DNA of 21,433 bases from Bacillota bacterium (GTDB lineage Bacteria; Bacillota; Bacilli; Bacillales; Cytobacillaceae), in NCBI GenBank assembly GCA_023389895.1, contig JAEWDX010000016.1, positions 1 through 21,433 of the forward strand. The letters are read 5' to 3'. The translations under genes and the position numbers were made by a program. The notes under the pieces are model-generated. The model was not told the DNA's origin and searched no databases. It saw only the letters and a program-made list of their open reading frames with translations. Shown piece by piece: positions 15,499 through 21,433 of the stretch (positions are counted from its first letter, which is position 1; each line of letters starts with the position of its first letter).

Positions 15499-16079
15499 TG
15501 ACCAAGCGACTGTTTATTTTGTTCATTTGTTGCATTGCATTCGTAACGGCCTGTACTCCATCCAAGAATAGTTCGCAAATAAATGAAGAAACCTTATTGG
15601 AAGACAAAGAAGAACTAAAAATCAAACTAAAAGAAAGTGAGGAGAAAATAGCTGCTCTAACGAAAGAATTTAAACAAATGGAAGATCAATTAAAAGAGCA
15701 GGAAGAAGCCATAGAATATTTTCCGCTCATATCGAACTTAACTCGAGAATTCATTCAAGCACATACAACGGGCGATAAGGGAAAATTATCAGAAATGCTT
15801 GCTGATGAACTTATTTTAGCAGATAGGGAAAATGAACTTTATGTCATTGATGATAGTATGGAATGGCTATTATTTTCTAATGAAAGAAAAATAAAAATGG
15901 TTGATTGGGTTTTACAAGGGTATTCGTATGATCGTGTAAATAAGACAATGACTGTTTATACGCGCGAATTTTTAGAGAATGCTAACGGAGAACCTGATAG
16001 TCCCCCAACATTTTTATCATTAACTTTTCAAATGTTCGGTGATACATGGAAAATAACGAGTCTTGCTTTCGATGTATAA
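15498..16079 (+). CDS. Lipoprotein with coiled coil and NTF2-like C-terminal domain
   Basis: A 193-residue lipoprotein: signal peptide ending in lipobox VTAC (cysteine 19), then a Ser/Asn linker, a charged coiled coil (about 33-74, heptad-like LKIKLKESEEKIAALTKEF), and a C-terminal alpha/beta domain. The segment LTREFIQAHTTGDKGKLSEM followed by VYTREFLENANGE and the final LTFQMFGDTWKITSLAFDV fits an NTF2-like fold of the kind used for extracellular ligand binding. It should sit on the outer face of the membrane. Its ATG overlaps the DUF4269 stop by one base, and the Nudix gene follows after 30 bases, so the three form an operon. The ligand is unknown. Confidence 0.8.
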   Translation: MTKRLFILFICCIAFVTACTPSKNSSQINEETLLEDKEELKIKLKESEEKIAALTKEFKQMEDQLKEQEEAIEYFPLISNLTREFIQAHTTGDKGKLSEMLADELILADRENELYVIDDSMEWLLFSNERKIKMVDWVLQGYSYDRVNKTMTVYTREFLENANGEPDSPPTFLSLTFQMFGDTWKITSLAFDV

Positions 16080-16109
16080 AAAAAGGTTAATAAAGCTAAG
16101 GAGTTTCTA

Positions 16110-16733
16110 ATGGAAAACGAATTATTAAAAATATTTGATGATAATAAAAATCCCATAGGGGTAGCAACACGCAAAGAAGTTCATGAACTTGGCTATTGGC
16201 ATGAAACTTTTCAATGCTGGTTTATTCGTAATGAAAGAGGAATTGATTATGTTTATTTGCAAATTAGAAGCAAAAACAAAAAAGATTATCCAAATCTTAT
16301 TGATATTACAACTGCCGGACATTTACTAGCGAATGAATCGGTTCAGGATGGGATTAGAGAAATAAGGGAAGAATTAGGCGTTGATATTGAGTATAATGAA
16401 TTAATTTCATTAGGGACTATTCCTTACAGTGTGAGAAGAGAGCATTTCATTGATAAAGAAATCGCACATGTTTTTTTGTATAAAACTCAGTATGATTGGC
16501 CGGATTATGTTTTGCAACAAGATGAGGTTTCAGGAATGGTGAAAGTGAAGTTTACTGATTTTTCTAATCTTTGGTTAGATGAAAAAAGTGAAATTCAAAT
16601 TGAAGGCTTTGAAGTGGAGGATGAAGGGAAACAGACATTTTTCAGTAAAAGAGTAAATAAATCCGCCTTTGTTCCTCATGAGAATTCATATTATGAGAGC
16701 ATTATAAAAGGAATTGCCGTTGCAATCATGTAA
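16110..16733 (+). CDS. Nudix hydrolase, isopentenyl-diphosphate-isomerase-like subgroup
   Basis: A 207-residue Nudix protein. The opening LLKIFDDNKNPIGVATRKEVH and YWHETFQCWFIRN are typical of the Idi/YfcD-like group. The Nudix box is at residues 70-91: G70, E76, then REIREELGV. There are six, not seven, residues between E76 and the REI segment; I believe this is common in this subgroup, whose members carry AGHL-x-A-x-E. The C-terminal 70 residues (VSGMVKVKFTDFSNLW) complete the fold. Hydrolysis of a nucleoside-diphosphate-linked compound is more likely than IPP isomerase activity, but the substrate is unknown. CTAAGGAG precedes ATG 16110. It is the last gene of the operon that begins at 14959. 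Confidence 0.88.
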   Translation: MENELLKIFDDNKNPIGVATRKEVHELGYWHETFQCWFIRNERGIDYVYLQIRSKNKKDYPNLIDITTAGHLLANESVQDGIREIREELGVDIEYNELISLGTIPYSVRREHFIDKEIAHVFLYKTQYDWPDYVLQQDEVSGMVKVKFTDFSNLWLDEKSEIQIEGFEVEDEGKQTFFSKRVNKSAFVPHENSYYESIIKGIAVAIM

Positions 16734-16795
16734 TCGGAATTATAGGAAGAGTCAAAAAGTCCCAAAATGAAGCCACCAATAAAGTACGATTAATG

Positions 16796-16832
16796 GAGCA
16801 TCTTTTTTCTGTTTATACTTAGAAAGATGCTC
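16796..16832 (+). terminator. Hairpin at the edge of repeat array B
   Basis: GAGCATCTTT (16796-16805) pairs perfectly with AAAGATGCTC (16823-16832), the first ten bases of repeat unit 1. The 17-base loop begins with TTTTCT. It lies 60 bases after the Nudix stop and could end that operon, but the T run is within the loop, not after the stem, so terminator activity is uncertain. Confidence 0.4.
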
Positions 16833-17030
16833 TTAACTATGAGAATGAAGCACCATTTGCCAGTCACATCCTGGAAAGATGCTCTAAATTATGAGAATGA
16901 AGCACCATTTGCCAGTCACATCCTAGAAAGATGCTCTAAACAATGAGAATGGAGCACCATTTGCCCGCCACATCCTAGAAAGATGCTCTAAACCATAAGA
17001 ATGGAGCACCATTTGCCTTCTCCGTTCCCA
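16823..17030. repeat. 52-bp tandem repeat array B
   Basis: Four contiguous 52-bp units lie at 16823-16874, 16875-16926, 16927-16978 and 16979-17030. All start AAAGATGCTC and share, at fixed offsets, CTNTTA/CTCTAA, seven variable bases, GAATG, one base, AGCACCATTTGCC. The tail CACATCCTRG is kept in units 1-3 and lost in unit 4. Unit length and core match array A near 2.8 kb, but the distal 20 bases differ, so these are two subfamilies. The 52-base period shifts the reading frame each unit, ruling out a repeat protein. Units are continuous with no unique spacers, unlike CRISPR. The rest of the gap, 17031-17192, holds AAAATCTCC twice 21 bases apart and an inverted GTTGA/TCAAC (17104-17120) ahead of the next gene. 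Confidence 0.92.
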
Positions 17031-17192
17031 CTTGAAAATCTCCTTTTAAAATCCAAAAATCTCCTAAATAGATAACTCCCTTTTAAGAAGAATAACCAAC
17101 TTTGTTGATTTTTTGTCAACGTATTTAAGTAAGACATGCACTATTTGATCAATGCGCCAATACAATGTAAAAAAAATGAGGAGTGGTTTACA

Positions 17193-17822
17193 TTGACTTG
17201 GCTAATTATCGCAGCTTTTGCCTTTTCATCAAGCATTGACAATTTAGGAGTAGGGATTTCTTATGGAATTCGAAATATAAAGATTCGGTTAGGGGCAAAT
17301 GTGTTAATTACCATCATTTGCTTTCTTATGAGTATGTCTGGAATTTCATTCGGACTTTGGCTTTCAAGAATTCTTCCCGGCATTCTCCCCATCGTATTAG
17401 GAGCCTTTATTCTATTTATTATCGGAATTAGAATCATTTTACTAGCTACCCCTCGTAAAAAAGAAACTGCTACTACAGCTGAAGCTAGTGGTCACTCGAA
17501 TACAATCGGAAAGATTATGAAAAATCCCACTGAAGCTGATGTTGATAATTCTGGTGAAATTGGCTGGGGGGAAGCAGTAATTCTTGGTATTGCATTATCA
17601 GCAAATGCATTAACAAATGGGTTAGGAGCTGGTATTCTAGGTCTCTCACCGTTAGCTATTTCATTAACAGCTGCTATCGGTAGCTTTATCACTGTTTGGG
17701 CTGGTGTAAATCTAGGATCGAAATTATCGAAAGTACGGATCGGCTCTTTTACGATTGGACAATTCGGAACGCTTCTAAGTGGTATCATCATTTTAGTAAT
17801 CGCTGTAATGGCATTTTTCTAA
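17193..17822 (+). CDS. MntP/YtaF-like integral membrane protein
   Basis: A 209-residue protein with about six membrane helices. The first helix carries AFAFSSSIDNLGVGISYGIR and the fourth AVILGIALSANALTNGLGAG, the repeated acidic/Asn-containing signatures of the MntP-type efflux and YtaF sporulation-membrane family. Between the two halves lies a soluble loop with NPTEADVDNSGEIGWGE, whose DVDNSGEI resembles an EF-hand calcium loop. Cation export, perhaps Mn2+, is inferred from the family. The start at TTG 17193 is preferred, with GAGGAG (17178-17183) nine bases upstream; the upstream ATG at 17136 lacks an SD and would add a hydrophilic tail. The 5' region follows repeat array B. Confidence 0.8.
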   Translation: MTWLIIAAFAFSSSIDNLGVGISYGIRNIKIRLGANVLITIICFLMSMSGISFGLWLSRILPGILPIVLGAFILFIIGIRIILLATPRKKETATTAEASGHSNTIGKIMKNPTEADVDNSGEIGWGEAVILGIALSANALTNGLGAGILGLSPLAISLTAAIGSFITVWAGVNLGSKLSKVRIGSFTIGQFGTLLSGIIILVIAVMAFF

Positions 17823-17834
17823 CAGAAATTTACT

Positions 17835-17863
17835 TTGACAAAATGACAACATATATATATAGT
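17835..17863 (+). promoter_or_regulatory. Sigma-A type promoter for HTH-DUF1232 gene
   Basis: TTGACA (17835-17840), a 17-base spacer and TATAGT (17858-17863) make a near-consensus housekeeping promoter. Transcription would start near 17870, giving a leader of about 80 nt. It begins 13 bases after the MntP/YtaF-like stop. Confidence 0.7.
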
Positions 17864-17949
17864 AATAACAGCACTTTCACACAATAAATCTAGTATTAAT
17901 CTTCAGTTATCAATCCATATATAGATTTATTTAATAGAAAGGAAGATAG

Positions 17950-18594
17950 ATGATGACTAAAGATTTGGAAAATAGAGATCTCGGTTTATTATTAAAAAAA
18001 ATATTAGCTGAACGTTCATTGTCAATGAGAAAGCTTAGTGAACTCACTGAAATTGATACAGCTACGATCTCAAGAATTATTAATGGTAAACGAAAAGCAA
18101 CCCTCTATCATCTACAAAAAATCTCTGACTGTTTAGACGTTCCGCTCTCAGATTTGTTGGTTTCCACTGGTTATTCTCTTGAAAAAAAGCAAGAAGGAAT
18201 GGAATCGAATATACATTCCTCGGTGGAAAGCATTCAAAATTTCCTTTCGTCCACAAATTTATATGATAAGGAATTTACGTTAGAGAGTATCGAGCAGCAG
18301 CTAGCAGACTATGAACAATATTCACAAACAGAGGAAGGGAAGGAAATCATTCTTAACAGTTTTGATGAGAAGATTAAAAAGGTCAGAGGTATCGGCCCGT
18401 TTATTAGTCATTTGGAGCAGATGTACGAGAAATTTCGCTTGAAAAAAGGCACACATATTGAGTTGGCAGTAATTGGCAGTGTGCTAATATATTTTATTTT
18501 ACCTGTCGATGTCATTCCAGATTATATCTTTCCAATTGGTTATTTAGATGATGCCATAGCGGTTCAACTCGGTTTAAATTTTTTCAAAAAATGA
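17950..18594 (+). CDS. XRE-type HTH protein fused to a DUF1232 (YkvA-like) membrane domain
   Basis: A 214-residue protein with two parts. Residues about 9-68 form an XRE/Cro HTH: LLLKKILAERSLSMRKLSEL, then TATISRIINGKRKATLYHLQ, a clear recognition helix. Residues about 95-150 look helical and charged. Residues about 170-212 carry the DUF1232 pattern IELAVIGSVLIYFILPVDVI followed by PDYIFPIGYLDDAIAV, with a membrane-associated hydrophobic segment and the conserved P-V-D-x-I-P-D-x-x-P-x-G-x-x-D-D. It may thus be a membrane-associated DNA-binding protein; regulatory targets are unknown. AGAAAGGAAG lies before tandem ATGs at 17950 and 17953. It has its own strong promoter. Confidence 0.85.
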   Translation: MMTKDLENRDLGLLLKKILAERSLSMRKLSELTEIDTATISRIINGKRKATLYHLQKISDCLDVPLSDLLVSTGYSLEKKQEGMESNIHSSVESIQNFLSSTNLYDKEFTLESIEQQLADYEQYSQTEEGKEIILNSFDEKIKKVRGIGPFISHLEQMYEKFRLKKGTHIELAVIGSVLIYFILPVDVIPDYIFPIGYLDDAIAVQLGLNFFKK

Positions 18595-18678
18595 AGTGGA
18601 CCTAGCACACTAAGCGATCACTAACTGTTAACCCCCTCCGATTCCTTAACTGTAATGATAGGTATGGAGTGTGATGAA

Positions 18679-19830
18679 TTGAAGAAAAATGAAGTTCAGG
18701 TTGATAAGATTTTAATAGTAGCATTAATTTGCTTTATGATTTTTAGTTTAATTGCTGTATATAGTGGTTCAGGCCAATATGCAGTTCATGATCCGTTATA
18801 TTTTGTCAAAAGACAATTGATCTGGTATTTTATTGGAATATTTGTTTTGCTGGCTGTGGCTTATTTTGATTTTGAATTGCTTGATAGACTAGCAGGTATT
18901 CTATACACTTTTGGGATTGGCTTACTTATCCTCGTTCATTTTTTTGGAACGTTTAAAAATGGTTCTCAACGATGGGTAAATCTCGGTTTTTTTGAGCTGC
19001 AGCCTTCCGAATTTATGAAAATATTTACGATTATATACATCTCTGTATTGTTAAGTAAGATCGATAGACGAAAGCTTACTTTTAAAGAGAGTATTCCAAT
19101 TGTTATAAAAGTTGTTATTGTAACGCTTATTCCCTTTTATTTCATTTTAGTCCAACCGGATTTAGGATCGGCACTTGTAATTGTGGCAATTGCCGCGACG
19201 ATTATGTTAGCTTCTGGTATTTCATTTAAAATGCTAGGATTATTAGCGGCTTGTTTTACAGGCTTAATAGGATTCCTTATCTATCTCCACAATCATTTCT
19301 TCGATTTATTTATAAAAATTATCAAACCACATCAGCTAGATCGAATATATGGATGGTTAAGTCCAGATGCTTTTGCGTCTAGCTATGGATACCAACTAAC
19401 TCAAGCGATTCGTGGGATCGGTGCAGGACAGTTAAAGGGAAGTGGCTTTAATCAAGGTGTACAAGTACAAAGCGGGAGAATCCCTGAGGCACATACAGAT
19501 TTTATTTTTTCTGTAGTTGGAGAAGAGTTCGGGTTTATAGGGGCGGCAATATTGATTAGTTTGTATTTTATATTAATTTACCGAATTATCATCATTGCCC
19601 TAAATTCAAATCATGTTTTTGGAAGTTATTTGTGTGCAGGAACGATTGGGTTGATTTCTTTCCAAGTATTTCAAAATATCGGGATGACGATTGGTTTGAT
19701 GCCGATAACTGGAATCCCACTCCCATTCATGAGCTATGGTGGGAGCTCCCTTTTAACGACGATGATGGCTTTAGGATTGGTGGTAAGTGTAAATATAAGA
19801 GCGAAGAAATACATGTTTGGCGAAGAATAG
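18679..19830 (+). CDS. rodA: RodA/FtsW/SpoVE family SEDS glycosyltransferase
   Basis: A 383-residue SEDS protein with about ten membrane helices, which polymerises lipid II into peptidoglycan glycan strands together with a class B PBP. Signatures: GSQRWVNLGFFELQPSEFMK (about residues 95-115), LVQPDLGSALV, GIGAGQLKGSGFNQG with EAHTDFIFSVVGEE, and IPLPFMSYGGSSLLTTMMAL at the C terminus. The early SLIAVYSGSGQYA and YFVKRQLIWY are RodA-like, so an elongation role is likelier than FtsW or SpoVE, but paralogues are hard to separate. The start at TTG 18679, giving MKKNEVQVDKIL, is preferred because GGAG (18666-18669) sits nine bases ahead; in-frame ATGs at 18655 and 18664 lack an SD. A weak hairpin CTCGTT/AACGAG (19851-19867) follows. 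Confidence 0.87.
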   Translation: MKKNEVQVDKILIVALICFMIFSLIAVYSGSGQYAVHDPLYFVKRQLIWYFIGIFVLLAVAYFDFELLDRLAGILYTFGIGLLILVHFFGTFKNGSQRWVNLGFFELQPSEFMKIFTIIYISVLLSKIDRRKLTFKESIPIVIKVVIVTLIPFYFILVQPDLGSALVIVAIAATIMLASGISFKMLGLLAACFTGLIGFLIYLHNHFFDLFIKIIKPHQLDRIYGWLSPDAFASSYGYQLTQAIRGIGAGQLKGSGFNQGVQVQSGRIPEAHTDFIFSVVGEEFGFIGAAILISLYFILIYRIIIIALNSNHVFGSYLCAGTIGLISFQVFQNIGMTIGLMPITGIPLPFMSYGGSSLLTTMMALGLVVSVNIRAKKYMFGEE

Positions 19831-19966
19831 AGGATTGTCGATGAAAAAAGCTCGTTGATTGAACGAGTCTTGGAAAGGCGAAGTATGATTCGTCGTTGCA
19901 CGAATTCTCAAATTTGGAACTATGTCTAATCAGTTTCCACACTTCCAGTTTTATCCATAACATACG

Positions 19967-20002
19967 AAAAAAGCCTAGGATAAGCGCTTTCCTAGGCTTT
20001 TA
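19967..20002 (-). terminator. Terminator of the uspA-like gene
   Basis: AAAAGCCTAGG (19969-19979) pairs with CCTAGGCTTTT (19991-20001). Read on minus, the stem ends in a CTTTTTTCG run. It may also stop plus-strand read-through from rodA. Confidence 0.85.
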
Positions 20003-20020
20003 GTTAAAAAGTTTAGTTTA

Positions 20021-20470
20021 TTAATCTTCTTTGTTAGTACGGATAACGAGTACATCACAAGAAGCATAACGAGTAATGTTTTCAGATACGCTACCGATTA
20101 AGAAGCGTTCAACGGCATTCATTCCAGTTGCTCCACAGATGATTAAATCAACATTATTCTTCTTTGCAATTTCTTTTGGAATGATAATCTTCGGAGAACC
20201 GTAATCAATTACATAGTCTACATCCGGAACTCCTGCTGCAATTGCTTGACTTTTGTATTTCTCCATTAATTCTCGAGCAAACATATCTGCTCTTTCCGCA
20301 ATAGTACGATCATATGCTTCTACTGTAGCGAAAGTACGAGTATCAATAATATGTGCTATTGTAATTTTTGCATCATTTCGTTTTGCAATTTCAATCGCTT
20401 TTTTAAAAGCCCACTCTGCTTCTGTTGAACCATCTACAGCCACTAAAATATTCGTATACTTCATCCCCAT
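20021..20470 (-). CDS. Universal stress protein, UspA family
   Basis: A 149-residue cytosolic UspA-domain protein. It has ILVAVDGSTEAEWAFKKAIE at the N terminus and, near the C terminus, the ATP-binding signature G-x2-G-x9-G-S seen as CGATGMNAVERFLIGSVSEN, then DVLVIRTN. ATP-binding UspA proteins dimerise and are induced by starvation and stress. On minus, GGGAGGAG sits eight bases before ATG 20470; a TATAAT -10 lies at 20493-20498 (read on minus) without a clear -35. Genomic order UspA then M24 peptidase, with the small gene between, is a familiar Bacillus arrangement as far as I recall. It is divergent from the 55-residue gene. Confidence 0.93.
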   Translation of the reverse strand: MGMKYTNILVAVDGSTEAEWAFKKAIEIAKRNDAKITIAHIIDTRTFATVEAYDRTIAERADMFARELMEKYKSQAIAAGVPDVDYVIDYGSPKIIIPKEIAKKNNVDLIICGATGMNAVERFLIGSVSENITRYASCDVLVIRTNKED

Positions 20471-20621
20471 AATAATCTCCTCCCTTTCCTTAATTATACA
20501 ATATCAGAACGTGAATATATGTAGCAAATAATCGAACAATATTTATGAAATGATTTTTTAAAAAGAAAATCTTGTGAGGTTTTTACAAAACAAGAAGGAA
20601 GTTTATTAGGAGAAAATCACA

Positions 20622-20642
20622 ATGGAAAGGAATTTAACATGA
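20622..20642 (+). CDS. Possible six-residue leader peptide (MERNLT)
   Basis: ATG 20622 opens a six-codon frame (MERNLT) that stops at TGA 20640-20642. The stop overlaps the ATG of the following 55-residue gene as ATGA. TTAGGAG (20605-20611) is a suitable SD about ten bases upstream. Translation of the leader would deliver ribosomes to the next start. It may be a chance frame. Confidence 0.3.
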   Translation: MERNLT

Positions 20643-20806
20643 AAAAGCGTGAACAATTATCATTTTCCGCTGATATTTTCGACAGGGAAGCAGTAAATAA
20701 AGTGAGTGAGCAAATTATGGATGTTTATAATAGCGGGACGATTAAACAGCAAATGGAAGACAATGAGGATGAGCAAAAAGAAGAATATAAAGGAAGTGTT
20801 CATTAA
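20639..20806 (+). CDS. Small uncharacterised protein, 55 residues
   Basis: The frame runs from ATG 20639 to TAA 20804-20806. The product begins MKKREQLSFSADIFDREAVN and continues KVSEQIMDVYNSGTIKQQME, then a very acidic/polar tail (DNEDEQKEEYKGSVH). It is hydrophilic, without a signal peptide, membrane helix or cysteines; the N-terminal part could be an amphipathic helix. GGAAAGGAA lies eight bases before the ATG. I do not recognise a family. Its place, divergent from the uspA-like gene, and its regular codon usage support a real gene. It is followed by the 21-bp repeat array. Confidence 0.6.
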   Translation: MKKREQLSFSADIFDREAVNKVSEQIMDVYNSGTIKQQMEDNEDEQKEEYKGSVH

Positions 20807-20811
20807 AATCT

Positions 20812-20937
20812 ATTTTTGATTAAGTTCTAAAGTGCACGATATTATTCAAAAAGTGCTAGATAAGTTGTAAAATCTGCTAGATAAAATCTGAAAAGTGCTA
20901 GATAAAATCAAAAAACTGCTCGATAACATCGGCAGGG
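20812..20937. repeat. 21-bp tandem repeat array
   Basis: TGCTAGATAA recurs at a strict 21-base step at 20854, 20875 and 20896. A variant TGCTCGATAA follows at 20917 and an earlier, weaker TGCACGATAT at 20833, preceded by a very degenerate copy from 20812. The middle units read TGCTAGATAAAATC plus seven bases. All three plus-strand frames contain stops in the unit, so it is not coding on plus. It lies between the 55-residue gene and the convergent M24 peptidase gene. The 21-base step is two helical turns, so identical sites would face the same side of the DNA. It is not the same family as the 52-bp arrays, although TGCTCTAA and TGCTAGATAA share TGCT. Confidence 0.82.
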
Positions 20938-21009
20938 AAGTTTTCTTATCTAAAATATGTATGAAAATTTACCGGATTACCCGCTAAAAGCCTTCGATAA
21001 CATGAAGAA

Positions 21010-21030
21010 AACCAGGCGAAATGCCTGGTT
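21010..21030 (-). terminator. Terminator of the M24 peptidase gene
   Basis: AACCAGGC (21010-21017) pairs with GCCTGGTT (21023-21030), loop five bases. Read on minus it is followed by TTCTTC. On plus it is followed by TTTCATTTTTTC, so it may work for both convergent genes. Confidence 0.75.
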
Positions 21031-21057
21031 TCATTTTTTCAGTTCTGAAAAGCTTAA

Positions 21058-21433
21058 TTACTCAATGATTTGCAATTCTTTCGGGAATTTTGTTAAAATT
21101 TCGACGCCATCTTTTGTAACAGCTAAATCGTCTTCAATTCTGACTCCTGCAACTTCCGACACATAAATTCCTGGCTCGATCGTAAAGACCATTCCTTCTT
21201 CAAGTAATAAAGGATTTGTCTCTGTTAAGGAAGGATATTCATGAACACCGATTCCTAAGCCATGACCGAGTCGGTGTGGGAAAAACTCGCCATAGCCTGC
21301 TGCAGCAATGATATTTCTTGCTGTTAAATCAACTTCAGAACAAGCTACCCCTGGTTTAACAGCTGCGACTGCAGCAAGCTGTGCTTTCAAAACGGTCTCG
21401 TAAATCTCTTTTTGTTTATCATTAATCTCTCCG
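21058..21433 (-). CDS. M24 family Xaa-Pro dipeptidase (PepQ-like), N-terminal part outside window
   Basis: The C-terminal catalytic part of a pita-bread metallopeptidase that cleaves Xaa-Pro bonds. The frame stays open to the window edge, and sequence ahead of the internal TTG at 21388-21390 reads GEINDKQKEIYETV, which is normal M24 sequence, so the gene begins beyond 21433. Metal-site motifs are FPHRLGHGLGIGVHEYPSL (His ligand in LGHG), GMVFTIEPGIYV (Glu ligand) and GVRIEDDLAVT (Glu ligand). These are three of the five metal ligands; the two aspartates lie upstream outside the window. The stop codon is at 21058-21060, about 28 bases before the terminator. Likely role: cytosolic dipeptide recycling. 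Confidence 0.92.
   Translation of the reverse strand, partial: GEINDKQKEIYETVLKAQLAAVAAVKPGVACSEVDLTARNIIAAAGYGEFFPHRLGHGLGIGVHEYPSLTETNPLLLEEGMVFTIEPGIYVSEVAGVRIEDDLAVTKDGVEILTKFPKELQIIE

Noticed and set aside
16823..17030. CRISPR-like periodicity of the 52-bp arrays
   Set aside because: The whole unit repeats with graded divergence. There are no unique spacers between constant repeats and no cas genes in the window.
17104..17135. Sporulation-sigma promoter ahead of the MntP/YtaF-like gene
   Set aside because: CATGCACTA resembles a sigma-K -10 box, but the -35 spacing does not fit. Only the inverted GTTGA/TCAAC is noted.
17492..17791. 99-codon minus-strand frame inside the MntP/YtaF-like gene
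   Set aside because: Antisense shadow of conserved membrane-protein coding sequence, no SD.
19840..19966. Possible ncRNA with inverted ATTCGT/ACGAAT between rodA and the uspA terminator
   Set aside because: One six-base inverted pair without promoter or terminator of its own is too little to call a feature.
20253..20531. 92-codon plus-strand frame opposite uspA
   Set aside because: Antisense to the UspA coding region. The product has a hydrophobic composition typical of such shadows.
1..21433. A joint protease-inhibitor system made of the serpin and the HExxH or M24 peptidases
   Set aside because: Serpins inhibit serine or cysteine proteases, while the peptidases here are metalloenzymes. 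The genes are kilobases apart in separate units.

Overview
The window looks like chromosomal DNA of a low-GC, endospore-forming Bacillaceae. The evidence is AT-rich DNA, strong GGAGG-type ribosome binding sites, frequent TTG starts, and a MocR-type regulator, a RodA-type SEDS protein, UspA and a PepQ-like M24 peptidase with clear Bacillus-type sequence. The genus cannot be fixed from the sequence alone. No rRNA, tRNA, CRISPR array, prophage or transposase gene was seen.

Layout. (1) 1-2670: the C-terminal part of an inhibitory serpin that starts outside the window, a possible 31-residue ORF, a Nudix hydrolase and a tandem-GNAT acetyltransferase ending in a terminator. (2) 2690-2900: an intergenic array of 52-bp repeats. 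(3) 2917-3610: a DinB-like protein with its own extended -10 promoter and terminator. (4) 3715-6992: a frameshifted GrpB-family remnant, then a tight run of a GNAT, a HAD phosphatase, a methyltransferase, a membrane-anchored exported protein and a lipoprotein. (5) 7025-8358: a broken NTF2-like gene on the minus strand and a DUF2268 zinc-protease lipoprotein. (6) 8358-8498: a GC-rich palindromic dispersed element. (7) 8528-11670: PhzF-family protein, GNAT, and an M2/M3-type metallopeptidase. (8) 11691-13693: a bidirectional terminator, a minus-strand GNAT and a divergent MocR regulator. (9) 13815-16733: a putative HEAQH metalloprotein, a GNAT stub, a DUF4269 nucleotidyltransferase-like protein, a lipoprotein and an Idi-like Nudix hydrolase. 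(10) 16796-17030: a second 52-bp array of the same family as the first. (11) 17193-19830: a MntP/YtaF-like membrane protein, an HTH-DUF1232 protein and RodA. (12) 19840-21433: UspA, an unannotated 55-residue gene with a possible leader peptide, a 21-bp repeat array, and the C-terminal part of an M24 dipeptidase.

Most of the region is accessory: single-gene acetyltransferases, hydrolases and lipoproteins, mixed with gene remnants and repeats, as expected of a chromosomal stretch with high gene turnover. Only the right end (RodA, UspA, M24 peptidase) looks like conserved core. No multi-gene defence or biosynthetic system is evident. The most unusual content is non-coding: two 52-bp arrays about 14 kb apart with the same unit length and core, a third array with a 21-bp period, and a GC-rich palindromic element. 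Among proteins, the least explained is the HEAQH protein at 13815-14756.
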